A stretch of 64,000 nt of DNA from Altibacter lentus (GTDB taxonomy: Bacteria > Bacteroidota > Bacteroidia > Flavobacteriales > Flavobacteriaceae): positions 2,620,963 through 2,684,962 of the forward strand of contig NZ_KN050846.1 in the NCBI RefSeq assembly GCF_000746845.1, given 5' to 3'. This document shows positions 34,337-42,541 of this stretch, piece by piece. A program made the position numbers and the translations under genes. Under the pieces are notes generated by a model. The model was not told the DNA's origin. It did no database searches and worked only from the letters and a program-made list of their open reading frames with translations. Position 1 is the first letter of the stretch, and each line of letters opens with the position of its first letter.

Positions 34337-35260
34337 TCAATATTTATAACAAGTTAAGCAGATTTGTTCTCCTATATCATTATTTTGATAAAGAACATTT
34401 CCTTTACACTTCTCATTTTCACAATCTTTTCTAATCACATTGAAATCAGCATTACAATTAATACAGTGAATAATTTTAGATGATGGTTTGTTTGGCGTTA
34501 AAAAAGCCCATTTACTTTCCAAATCTCCATATTCGGCATCAATTGTGTCTTTACAAATTGCACAGAAGTATCTTCGTCCAATGACATCAACTGAATGATG
34601 CTTATTAAGTTTTTTTCTACCAATCATAAATTCGGCAAAATCGAGGAATTCATATGTCAAGGCATCTTCGTAATCCCAATCATAATAACCAAATAAAGGA
34701 TTTTTAAAATTAAAATTTGATAATTGATGAAACCAAACATCTTTACCAAAAAAATATGTGAATACTTTCAATATATCATCTAAAAGTTCATTAGGTGTTA
34801 GTGATATTTTTGATACTCCGTGAATTGCTTTATTTCTGTTCTGTCTTATTTTTTCAATAAAATTTATTAATTCAGAATTAATTTGAATTTCAGTTTCTAC
34901 TGCACAAAATGTTGATAATAATGCTTCTCCGGAGATAGTGTAAAGACTATCAAAATCTTTGTCAGCTTTTGAAGGTAATGTAGGCCAATCTGCACGATTT
35001 TTTTCAATTAGCAATAGTGGAGAAACTTTACTAATTGAAAATTTCATATAAGTTTCTACAGCTTGATGTAATAAGATAATTGAGGTTCGGATTGTACCGT
35101 CATTGTGATTCCAAATTTCAGTCCAATTTACCTCTTCTTTTACAGTTTCGTCGTATTCTTGATAATCTTGATAGACCCGAAATAGTAAATTGAATGCCTG
35201 AGTCAAACATTGAAATGTGACTTCTTCAAAATCTTCTGCTGTTGGTAGGTTTGTTATCAA
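34337..35260 (-). CDS. Cassette gene 2: HEPN-motif protein with C-terminal zinc fingers
   Basis: About 307 residues from a TTG at 35260; the frame also opens at ATG 35308, but its first 15 codons run through the attC-like box, so either start is possible. A helical region holds RNKAIH (about residue 150), the Rx4-6H motif of HEPN ribonucleases. The C-terminus has Cys pairs FCAICK, HCINCN, CENEKCKG and ICLTCY, two zinc-ribbon-like modules. HEPN plus zinc finger suggests an RNA-targeting toxin or defence protein (inference). Flanking boxes GTTGCCAAC/GTTGGCAAC are exact complements. Confidence 0.65.
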   Translation of the reverse strand: MITNLPTAEDFEEVTFQCLTQAFNLLFRVYQDYQEYDETVKEEVNWTEIWNHNDGTIRTSIILLHQAVETYMKFSISKVSPLLLIEKNRADWPTLPSKADKDFDSLYTISGEALLSTFCAVETEIQINSELINFIEKIRQNRNKAIHGVSKISLTPNELLDDILKVFTYFFGKDVWFHQLSNFNFKNPLFGYYDWDYEDALTYEFLDFAEFMIGRKKLNKHHSVDVIGRRYFCAICKDTIDAEYGDLESKWAFLTPNKPSSKIIHCINCNADFNVIRKDCENEKCKGNVLYQNNDIGEQICLTCYKY

Positions 35261-35272
35261 TGTTCTTGTATT

Positions 35273-35572
35273 GTTGCCAACACCTGCTATCCTATAATAA
35301 GTTAACATTTAAATAGGTCATGACGAGTTAGCGCGCATGATGTTATAAAGGGGGAGAACTCAAATATAGAAAATAATTGGATAGGGGTGGCCGGTGGGGT
35401 GTAAAAATAAGCCGGGGGTGAAGGGGATTGGAAAAGGATCTTTTAGTTAGAACATAACTTTACAGGTACCCACCAAACTTAAAATCCGTGAGACACTAGC
35501 GAAGCGAACTGACGTAAGCAATTTTAACAAGTAGGCTTGTACCAAGCACTTAATTTTATACGGTGTTGTACA
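35273..35572 (-). repeat. attC-like spacer with promoter block R1
   Basis: Minus strand: TGTACAAC (35572-35565) after gene 3, then a long stem, the conserved block (35387-35355) containing TATATTTG, ATAACATCATGCGCGCTAAC, and GTTGGCAAC (35281-35273) before gene 2. Confidence 0.6.
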
Positions 35573-35579
35573 TAGTGCT

Positions 35580-36191
35580 TTATATATATTCTTTCTTTTT
35601 CAAATATTCCATTAGACTTTCAAGTTCTATAAAACACTTCGTTGTTAATTCATTCATTTTTTCAGTTTCCTTTTTGATTTTTTCACGAGTATGAACATCT
35701 GGATTATCCTTAAAAGGAATCAACCAATCTCCACTACCATAAACTCTTATAGAACTGTAATCTGTAAAATCATCAAGTTTTGATAGAAAGTTGTTTATTA
35801 AATTATTGAGCTTTTCACTTGATGTTTTATATCCAATCAGTTTCGCTTTTTCTTGAAACTCAATTATTCTATGAATATCCTCACGATGATAACCATTCCA
35901 AGCATCTTGTCTTACAATATCTTCGTGAAATTTATCGATATTCAGCGTTTCTATTAATTCCCGAACGATTTTTTTATCTGACTTTTTTGGTATCTCTCTT
36001 AATCTTTCTAATTTTCTCTTAAAAATTATTACTTCGTAAAGTAGAATTCCAATTAATATTGTCATTGAGGCAATTATTGAATATTCCCAATTAGCAAATA
36101 TGATTGGCAGTTCGACATAGTTGGTCAAATAGGTAAGAATTATTGGAATGATAAATACACTTAAATACCATTTGTCTAAAATCTTTTTCAT
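35580..36191 (-). CDS. Cassette gene 3: two-helix membrane protein
   Basis: A 203-residue protein with two membrane helices (about 11-31 and 37-56) and a cytoplasmic helical part containing RQDAWNGYHREDIHRIIEF and a charged C-terminus (LESLMEYLKKKEYI). No known domain. It starts six bases after the stop of the HNH gene, so both form one two-gene cassette. Confidence 0.72.
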   Translation of the reverse strand: MKKILDKWYLSVFIIPIILTYLTNYVELPIIFANWEYSIIASMTILIGILLYEVIIFKRKLERLREIPKKSDKKIVRELIETLNIDKFHEDIVRQDAWNGYHREDIHRIIEFQEKAKLIGYKTSSEKLNNLINNFLSKLDDFTDYSSIRVYGSGDWLIPFKDNPDVHTREKIKKETEKMNELTTKCFIELESLMEYLKKKEYI

Positions 36192-36197
36192 TGTACT

Positions 36198-36920
36198 TTA
36201 CTCCAATTTTACATTTAAATATTTTTCCATGTCCAATCCATAGTTTTCAATATTCTTTCCCTCTGGAATACTGATTCCAATAACCTTATGAGTTTTGTAA
36301 AAGTCCATAATCACAAAGAATTGCTTTTCAATATCGCAATAATAATATTTGTAGTCGAAAACCTCTTTATTTTTGCAGTTTCCGTTAACCCAGTTTTCCG
36401 AGTATTTTTTTTCAATCTCGAAGTAATAAAAATGCGCATTTGCCGATAAACTTAAATCATTAAATCCGTTCCAAAAATGATGTGTATTTCCTGAAAAATG
36501 TTTTTTGTAAATATTAAAATAAAGTCCACGAATTATTTTTTCAAAATAGATATGCGAGTGTGTTGAGTTCACTCGAATGTATCCTCCACCTTCTGGCTTT
36601 TCCAAAATATTATTCACAATATCAATTCCAAGTCCTTTGCTTTCCTCTCTTTGAATTCCTTTTAAAATCTTTTCATTAAAAAGTTTTCTTGCAACTCCTG
36701 ATGTATGAGAAAGCATTATTAAATTTATTCTCATTCGCTCATCGATTTTTGACAAGTCTTGATTATGTTTTTTACAAGCAGTTACTTTTATTAATTCGTT
36801 TCGATGTCCTTTAGGAAATAAATTTTGCGGTGGAACGTGTTCAAAACTTACTGCTTGTTTTCCACACCAATAGCATTTATCTTCAGGTTTTATTTTTGAA
36901 TTAACGTTCATTTCTCGCAT
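36198..36920 (-). CDS. Cassette gene 4: HNH-type nuclease-like protein
   Basis: A 240-residue protein with CYWCGKQAVSFEHVPPQNLFPKG near the start and CKKHNQDLSKID next, the zinc-binding, His-containing pattern of HNH/His-Me nucleases (His in FEHVPP as candidate catalytic residue). The rest is unassigned. ATG 36920 lies directly after the box GTTGTGCA; the frame is open upstream into the spacer. Paired with a two-helix membrane protein, it resembles membrane-plus-nuclease effector pairs. Confidence 0.7.
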   Translation of the reverse strand: MREMNVNSKIKPEDKCYWCGKQAVSFEHVPPQNLFPKGHRNELIKVTACKKHNQDLSKIDERMRINLIMLSHTSGVARKLFNEKILKGIQREESKGLGIDIVNNILEKPEGGGYIRVNSTHSHIYFEKIIRGLYFNIYKKHFSGNTHHFWNGFNDLSLSANAHFYYFEIEKKYSENWVNGNCKNKEVFDYKYYYCDIEKQFFVIMDFYKTHKVIGISIPEGKNIENYGLDMEKYLNVKLE

Positions 36921-36922
36921 TA

Positions 36923-37071
36923 TGCACAACGTGTTTGTGTATGATTTCGTTGCGTGTTTCAGCAATTAATTTAGCAAATAAATCACAGATAGAACGTCCG
37001 CGAGTCCCGATAGCTATCGGGATTCGTAAATAGGCGAGAACAAGCAATTACTTATAGCCATTGTTGGCAAT
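36923..37071 (-). repeat. attC-like spacer between cassette 5 and the HNH cassette
   Basis: Minus strand: ATTGCCAAC (37071-37063), AATGGCTATAAGTAATTGC, a core palindrome CCCGATAGCTATCGGG (37009-37024), CACGCAACGAAATCATACAC, CAAACAC, and GTTGTGCA (36930-36923). This compact, 149-bp form shows the two-arm structure most clearly. Confidence 0.68.
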
Positions 37072-37073
37072 AG

Positions 37074-38684
37074 TTAGTTCTTTATTATTCTAATTATTCG
37101 TTGATTTTCTAAACTTGTTAAATTCAAAAAATATACGCTAGACTGCAAATTATTGATATTGATTTTACCGTTATTTAAACTGCCCCTTGAAACTTCTTTA
37201 CCGTTTATATCAAAAATTCTATAATTTATAAAATCACTTGAGACACCCTTAACATTCAAAATATCAGAAGTTGGGTTAGGGTACACACTTACAACATCCA
37301 ACATTGTCTCTGAAACACTCAATGGAGAAGCAGTGTATTTCCAAAGTTCTCGCCCAGTATCGTTATAATTGGCACTAAAATATAAGGAGCCATTGAATAC
37401 TTGTAGCCGCTCGGCAAAATTACGATCTAATGGGTTCGTGTTTGTGGCATTACCGGGTACAACCTTAACGGTGCCTACTGATGTGCCATCTGTCATCCAT
37501 AATTCATCGCCATTCGTACCATCTTCTGCAACAAAATACAGTTTGCCATTATATTCCGTTTTACCAAAGTTGGGCCTGCTATTGTTAGTAGGATGAATGT
37601 TTTTTACCATCTGCGTACCCGATATAGTTCCATCTGTAACCCAAAGCTCAAAACCATTTGAACCATCATTTGCACTAAAGTATAGTTTATTGTTATAGAC
37701 GGTAAAACCGTTAGGACTGGAATGTCCGTTAGGATTAATATCCTTTAGCATAATGGTGCCAACTTCAGTGCCGTCCGTTACCCAAAGTTCCCATCCATCT
37801 GTACCTGTAAGAGCTTCAAAATACAGTTTACCGTTGTATTCAGTAAAACCATAAGGAAGACCACCATCACCGCCTGGATTTATACTTTTAAGCATTTGGG
37901 TTCCGGCAAATGTGCCATCTGTTACCCAAAGTTCGCCGCCATTTGTTTCATCTGTTGCATTAAAATATAGGAGCCCATTATAGACCGTCATTGATAAAGG
38001 ACTTCCATTTCCAGTTGGATTGATGTCTTTTAGCATTTGCGTGCCTGCTGTAGTCCCGTCTGTAAACCAAAGTTCGTAACCATTAGTTCCATCGTTTGCA
38101 CTAAAATAAAGTTTACCATTATAGCTTGTAAAATCATCAGGGTTACTGAATCCAGTGGGATTAATGTCCTTAACCATTTGCGTACCTACAGTGGTTCCAT
38201 CGGTAACCCATAGTTCTCTGCCATTAGTACCGTCTGTGGCTTCAAAATAAAGTTTTCCGTTGTATTCTGTAAATTCATTTGGGTCGCTATTGCCAGAGGG
38301 ATTAATATCCTTTATCATCACTGTGCCTGAAGGTGTGCCATCTGTTACCCATAATTCTGCTCCATTAACTCCATTACTTGCAGCGAAATAGGCATTGCCG
38401 TTGAATTCTGTAAGCCAGCGCGGATTTGCATCGCCCGTCATATTGATTTCCGTGAGCATTTGGGTGCCCGCTATGGTGCCATTGGTAACCCATAATTCTC
38501 TGCCGTTTGTTCCATTATCAGCTCTGAAATACAAGTTATCATTATAGATTCTTAAACCATCGTTAGGGTCGCTATCCCCATTGGGGTTGATATCGAAAAC
38601 ATCAAAGCTTTGCGATGCTGTTGAAAAAACAGCAAAGAGAGTTAGTGTTAGTGTAAAAATCGGAGAAAGTATTTTTTGTTGCAT
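37074..38684 (-). CDS. Cassette gene 5: secreted ELWVTDGT-repeat protein with type IX sorting domain
   Basis: A 536-residue exported protein: signal peptide (1-24), nine to ten repeats of about 46 residues each built as YNGKLYFxAxDGTNGxELW, VTDGTxxGTQMxKDINP (residues 25-430), and a C-terminal type IX secretion sorting domain (VYPNPTSDILNVKG at about 465, ending RIIRIIKN). Such hyperrepeat proteins form beta-propeller-like surface proteins. Unlike other cassettes it has a 120-base leader between its box and the ATG. The flanking boxes GTTGGCAAT/ATTGCCAAC are exact complements. Confidence 0.87.
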   Translation of the reverse strand: MQQKILSPIFTLTLTLFAVFSTASQSFDVFDINPNGDSDPNDGLRIYNDNLYFRADNGTNGRELWVTNGTIAGTQMLTEINMTGDANPRWLTEFNGNAYFAASNGVNGAELWVTDGTPSGTVMIKDINPSGNSDPNEFTEYNGKLYFEATDGTNGRELWVTDGTTVGTQMVKDINPTGFSNPDDFTSYNGKLYFSANDGTNGYELWFTDGTTAGTQMLKDINPTGNGSPLSMTVYNGLLYFNATDETNGGELWVTDGTFAGTQMLKSINPGGDGGLPYGFTEYNGKLYFEALTGTDGWELWVTDGTEVGTIMLKDINPNGHSSPNGFTVYNNKLYFSANDGSNGFELWVTDGTISGTQMVKNIHPTNNSRPNFGKTEYNGKLYFVAEDGTNGDELWMTDGTSVGTVKVVPGNATNTNPLDRNFAERLQVFNGSLYFSANYNDTGRELWKYTASPLSVSETMLDVVSVYPNPTSDILNVKGVSSDFINYRIFDINGKEVSRGSLNNGKININNLQSSVYFLNLTSLENQRIIRIIKN

Positions 38685-38806
38685 TGCCTTAATTTTAATT
38701 TATTTCCTATACATCGGAAATTTTCGGAAACGTCATCAAGAGTTTGGGGAATTTAGGTTCTTTACTCAAAAGAGTATTTAATTGTACCAAAAGGGGGGTC
38801 ATACTT

Positions 38807-38874
38807 ATTGCCAACGGTTTTGTATATGAACGTAGCGGTTTTAGGATAACTTTTGTTTAGTGATATCGTGACTT
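38807..38874 (-). repeat. Short attC-like spacer between genes 6 and 5
   Basis: Minus strand it ends CATATACAAAACC + GTTGGCAAT (38815-38807). The box expected after gene 6 was not recognised. The stretch 38685-38806 is the leader of gene 5. Confidence 0.45.
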
Positions 38875-39657
38875 TTAGAGAACCTGAGTACCACTTTTCA
38901 TAGGCTGCGGTGGTGTGTGCCGTTTATTTCTTTGTTTATATTTCCTTTTAGTTCTGATATATCTATATCTTAAATCGTCATAAAATAGGCTCGTTACTAA
39001 AATTACTGCTCCTAAAATAAGCGTGTTTAATTTCAAGTCAAGTCTTGAGTAAAGAAATCCGCCGATTATTCCGCCAAGAAAAAAGAAGCAAATTATATAA
39101 ATCCGCAGTTTTATAGTTGCTTTAAGTTTAACTCTATGTGGATGAGATTCAGGGAAAAAAAGTTGTGATAATTCAATTCCTAAATCTGTGAACAATCCTG
39201 TAAGATGTGTTGTTCTTACAATCGCATTTGAAATCTTTGTAACAAAAGAATTTTGAAGTCCCATAGCGAAGAGCAGCGAACAAACAATTAAGTCAGGATA
39301 TTTTATTCCTCCAGTATTGCTTATGATAGAAATTGATACTAAAATTAGGCATTCAATTATTGTTGGGATAACAAAAACATTAAGTTTTCTATTTTCTTTG
39401 AATTTTTCAATTAAGAAACTTGACAAAAAAGAACCAAAGAGAAAGGAGAAGATATAAAGAAAATAAACTGTTCCTTTCCATACCTCAAAACTGGCAACAT
39501 CGCTAATAAAAAGAGCAAAATGCCCAGTTACGTTTGTTGTCAATTGTTTAAAAGCTAAAAAACCCGTAACATTCACAATTCCAGCAACAAAGGACAAAAT
39601 AGTGGCAATTCGCAGATTGTGTTTTAATGTTCTGCTTTTACCCTGATGTCTAAACAT
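38875..39657 (-). CDS. Cassette gene 6: DUF1275 (YoaK-like) membrane protein
   Basis: A 260-residue protein with about six membrane helices and the family start RIATILSFVAGIVNVTGFLAFKQLTTNVTGHFALFISDVA; LLFAMGLQNSFVTKISNAIVRTTHLTGLFTDLG in the middle is the DUF1275 signature. The family is of unknown function (a permease-like fold). Starts about 30 bases after box GTTATGTTC. Confidence 0.88.
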   Translation of the reverse strand: MFRHQGKSRTLKHNLRIATILSFVAGIVNVTGFLAFKQLTTNVTGHFALFISDVASFEVWKGTVYFLYIFSFLFGSFLSSFLIEKFKENRKLNVFVIPTIIECLILVSISIISNTGGIKYPDLIVCSLLFAMGLQNSFVTKISNAIVRTTHLTGLFTDLGIELSQLFFPESHPHRVKLKATIKLRIYIICFFFLGGIIGGFLYSRLDLKLNTLILGAVILVTSLFYDDLRYRYIRTKRKYKQRNKRHTPPQPMKSGTQVL

Positions 39658-39689
39658 TTTATTTCCATTTAATTCGGTTTTTCAAAATT

Positions 39690-39915
39690 GAACATAACAC
39701 CTGCTATCCTTTACGTAGATTAGGCTTTTCGTACACCATACCCCGCTATCGCGCAGCATGTTATAAAAGGGAGAACTCAAATATAAAGAATAATCGGGTA
39801 GAGGTGGCAGGTGGGGTGTAAAAATGAGGCTAGGGGAGGAAGGGGAGCTTATAATGGTCTCTGCGAAGCCAGGTGTGTGCGAATGAGCCGGCCCATTAAC
39901 ACCGCAGTTATAGTA
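39690..39915 (-). repeat. attC-like spacer with promoter block R2
   Basis: Minus strand: conserved block (39805-39771) with TATATTTG-like TTTATATTTG, then TTATAACATGCTGCGCGATAGC, and GGATAGCAGGTGTTATGTTC (39709-39690) before gene 6. The arms TATAACATGCTG and, inverted, CATAACACCTGC can pair. Confidence 0.6.
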
Positions 39916-40443
39916 CTATACTCTGGGTTTATAACGAAAGGGTACATTAGATCCCGATCCGCTGCACTTGAAACATCTGCCGTTCTCTACATGTTTGTAT
40001 TCTTTTAAATATCCTTTCCCATCGCATCTATTGCACGAACCAAATTCTATAATATTCAGCATGTCCTGGTTCCAAACCGGAATTTTATGATTGTCGTGTA
40101 TTTCCTGATGACATTCTCTGCAGACAGTTATTAACGCGATGTCATCATATTCCCAGGGGAAATTATTTAAAATATAATACTTGTGGTGAACTTCGAGGCG
40201 GATAGGTTGGTTAGATCGAATAAGACTTTCATTTTCCTTAGATTCAGTCGTATTCAGTTCAAAATACATCACTTTACCCCCGGACCACATTTTAAACGTT
40301 TTCTTTCTGTTACAGTTGGAACATTTAAATTCATCCCGATGAAATATTTCTTGTCTTTTATTTTTCCATTCCTGGCAAGCGAGCAAATCATTATACGTGA
40401 TTTCTTCATTTGGCTTGATCGTTTCAAGATCTTTCAAGTTCAT
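39916..40443 (-). CDS. Cassette gene 7: HNH endonuclease
   Basis: A 175-residue nuclease-like protein. FKCSNCNRKKTF, LEVHHKYYILNNFPWEYDD and ALITVCRECHQEIHD give the CxxC...HH...CxxCHxxxH layout of HNH endonucleases. The C-terminus has NRCDGKGYL and RCFKCSGSG, a DnaJ-like CxxCxGxG zinc pair. ATG 40443 follows the attC-like box; the frame is open upstream to a GTG at 40488. Confidence 0.87.
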   Translation of the reverse strand: MNLKDLETIKPNEEITYNDLLACQEWKNKRQEIFHRDEFKCSNCNRKKTFKMWSGGKVMYFELNTTESKENESLIRSNQPIRLEVHHKYYILNNFPWEYDDIALITVCRECHQEIHDNHKIPVWNQDMLNIIEFGSCNRCDGKGYLKEYKHVENGRCFKCSGSGSNVPFRYKPRV

Positions 40444-40449
40444 TAGGGG

Positions 40450-40547
40450 TATTTTTATATGTAAACCAACACTTGCTACAATGCCCACAGTTTGCGTTTA
40501 AGTACGCCATACCCGGGCTATTGGGCCACTATACAATGCTGTTGCAA
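40450..40547 (-). repeat. attC-like spacer between genes 8 and 7
   Basis: Minus strand: TTGCAACAGCATTGTATAG, a central CCCGGGTATGGCGTAC, then TGTAGCAAGTGTTGG before gene 7. The two arms CAACAGCATTGTA and CCAACACTTGCTACAATG (inverted) are related, as expected for attC arms with bulges. Confidence 0.55.
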
Positions 40548-41210
40548 TTACATTGCCTGAGTGGTTTCCAGAAAGCGTTTTATAATCTCTGAGATATCAT
40601 CGCCTTTTAGTTCTTTGTTCTCAATTAGTTTGACCAATTCAGGATCTTCCTTGAAGTGAAGCTCGGCATCTTTCTTTATCCCGCCCAATTGTTTGGTCAT
40701 ATAGTAGAGCTTAGCATCTGTTTTATCGCCTTTGCTCATATAATATGAAAACGTTGGAATGTCCTTTCCCTGTACATAGCTTGACACGAAATCAATGGTC
40801 CCTGATCTCTTGTTCACTTTGTATTGACTCATGACATAAAAAGAGACAAAATTATTACTTGCATGCGTTAGGAGTAAATACCTTTTCTTTGAGACTTTAT
40901 CTTTTGTTACCGACCCTATGGGAAGGTTGTCAAAATAAAAGTGGTTACCATTTTCCGAGATCACTTTTATCCTGGCGATTTCTTTTCGATCAACCGATTC
41001 TGCAGAGGATCCTTTGGTCTCCTTATAACTTATTTTTTTTTCTGCGGCGATAGCGGGCACTTGAATATAGCCGGTTTTTATGCGACCATCAAGCATTACA
41101 ATTTCACCTTCCCAAAAAGGATTGGTGTTCACATTGAATTGCGCTTGCGCATTGTTTGAAAACAGAAGGAAGAGAAACGTTATTCCTAAGGCAGTAATGG
41201 TATTTTTCAT
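40548..41210 (-). CDS. Cassette gene 8: exported protein of unknown function
   Basis: A 220-residue precursor with a signal peptide (1-23, ending NNAQA) and a beta-rich region (GEIVMLDGRIKTGYIQVPAI; ARIKVISENGNHFYFDNLPIG) common to many exported Bacteroidetes proteins. No domain recognised. The box before it is GTTAGGC (41266-41260), a perfect GTTRRRY match. Confidence 0.72.
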   Translation of the reverse strand: MKNTITALGITFLFLLFSNNAQAQFNVNTNPFWEGEIVMLDGRIKTGYIQVPAIAAEKKISYKETKGSSAESVDRKEIARIKVISENGNHFYFDNLPIGSVTKDKVSKKRYLLLTHASNNFVSFYVMSQYKVNKRSGTIDFVSSYVQGKDIPTFSYYMSKGDKTDAKLYYMTKQLGGIKKDAELHFKEDPELVKLIENKELKGDDISEIIKRFLETTQAM

Positions 41211-41382
41211 TTACATCTACTATTTGATTTCAATATATACTTATTCTTTTAAACAGGAAGCCTAACACCGCATCAATTTTAAAAAATGGCTGTCCACCTT
41301 TGAATTTTACATGGTAGAAAGAGGAAAGGAACGTTGGTTTACCCGTTGGTCTATTTGTGTAATACGTGGTAGAGCTTTTAAT
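41211..41382 (-). repeat. attC-like spacer between genes 9 and 8
   Basis: The only recognised part is the box GTTAGGC with preceding TGCGGT (41272-41260). The 5' arm after gene 9 was not identified; the rest is plain spacer. Confidence 0.4.
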
Positions 41383-41775
41383 TTAAGTAGTAATAGTAAA
41401 TATCGATCCTTCTTTGATATACCCGAGCTTTTTATAATATTCATCGACATCTGACAATACAAAAATCTTATGATCAGGAAAATCGGTTGCTATACGCTCC
41501 ATCAGTTTTTTTCCGATCTCATTTCCTCTGTATTTCTTGTGAACCAGTAAATCCACAATCCAAATATACATGTCAGTATCGTTGATCGAACGTAAGTAAC
41601 CACATAAAACGCCATCACAATAGGCTACATATGTTATGGATCCTTCTAATGACTTTTGGTACGTTGTTCTGCGTTTTTTGATATAATCCTCCCATGCTTC
41701 ACCTTCAAGCTCAATAAGCGCAGCAAGCCCTTTATAATCTGAAGCCGCGTTATATTTTTTTATTGTTAACGTCAT
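41383..41775 (-). CDS. Cassette gene 9: GNAT acetyltransferase
   Basis: A 130-residue N-acetyltransferase. VDLLVHKKYRGNEIGKKLMERI (about 72-93) is the GNAT motif A, with the acetyl-CoA loop RGNEIG. EYYKKLGYIKEGSIF near the end is the usual last strand. Substrate unknown; compare small-molecule or antibiotic acetyltransferases common in integron cassettes. Confidence 0.9.
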   Translation of the reverse strand: MTLTIKKYNAASDYKGLAALIELEGEAWEDYIKKRRTTYQKSLEGSITYVAYCDGVLCGYLRSINDTDMYIWIVDLLVHKKYRGNEIGKKLMERIATDFPDHKIFVLSDVDEYYKKLGYIKEGSIFTITT

Positions 41776-41800
41776 TTGTTATTTTAAAAAATGAAGCACC

Positions 41801-42032
41801 ACACTAACGCTACTGTATCATTTTATGACTATAGCCTGTTCCGTACAGCTTGCGATCCTTATTTTGCAGGAGGGGAGAACTCAAATATAGAAAATAATTG
41901 GATAGGGGAGGTTGGGAAAATTCTCGTTTATGAAATTAGCGGTCTTGTGAGTTGCCTTCCGTTTCATGATATGGTTCCCTTTGGAGAAGCGGACTATGCC
42001 TTTTTTATAGGATGCGTTGTTATGGTGCGATT
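41801..42032 (-). repeat. attC-like spacer with promoter block R3 and a 96-bp shared tail
   Basis: Minus strand: GCACCATAAC (42031-42022), the shared tail (42021-41926, nearly identical to 43744-43650), block R3 with TATATTTG (41908-41873), and GCGTTAGTGT (41810-41801) before gene 9. Confidence 0.55.
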
Positions 42033-42455
42033 TTATTTATAAAATTCGCTTTCATGCACCTTCAATGTGGTCAATTCAACTGTATGTCCATCTATATCTC
42101 TTGTGTATATGGAATCAAAGTAATGATGGTCTTGGATACTAAATTCCAAACCCAGTTCGCTATATCTTTTTTTAGCTTTTTCAAAATTTTCCTTTGTCAC
42201 ATTAAAGGCAAAATGATCAATTTTGACATTTCTTGAAGTTGGTTCAAGTTTGGGATCAGTGGTATTAGCAGGAAACAATGCGATTCCTGATCTTCCGGAA
42301 AGTAAAAAGACCGGGAAGTCCCCCCATTTAGGTACGCTATAACGTTTTAGGCCCAATACTTTTTCATACCATGCTGCGGAAGCTTCCATATCGGCAACGC
42401 GAATGGCTACGTGGTCTAAAAATTCAATTTCTATATGATGTTCTTTATCTGTCAT
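42033..42455 (-). CDS. Cassette gene 10: VOC/glyoxalase-family protein
   Basis: A 140-residue vicinal-oxygen-chelate fold protein. FLDHVAIRVADMEASAAWYEKVLGL at the N-terminus and KIDHFAFNVT, then YDSIYTRDIDGHTVELT, give two beta-alpha-beta-beta-beta modules with metal-ligand candidates His (DHVAI), His (DHFAF) and Glu (VELT). Could be a fosfomycin/bleomycin-type resistance protein or glyoxalase; not decidable. Confidence 0.88.
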   Translation of the reverse strand: MTDKEHHIEIEFLDHVAIRVADMEASAAWYEKVLGLKRYSVPKWGDFPVFLLSGRSGIALFPANTTDPKLEPTSRNVKIDHFAFNVTKENFEKAKKRYSELGLEFSIQDHHYFDSIYTRDIDGHTVELTTLKVHESEFYK

Positions 42456-42541
42456 TTCTCAAAGCACACACCACAGTCTTGTATCTAAAAAGCAGCGATT
42501 AAATCGCAATTTTTCATGGGAGGCGTTGTTATGGGCCGTTG
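42456..42541 (-). repeat. Short attC-like spacer between genes 11 and 10
   Basis: Minus strand: CCCATAAC (42535-42528) after gene 11, CAACGCCTCCCATG, an AT-rich hairpin GCGATTTAATCGC (42493-42505), then ACAAGACTGTGGTGTG. The first box complements the one before gene 11 (GTTATGG). Confidence 0.6.
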
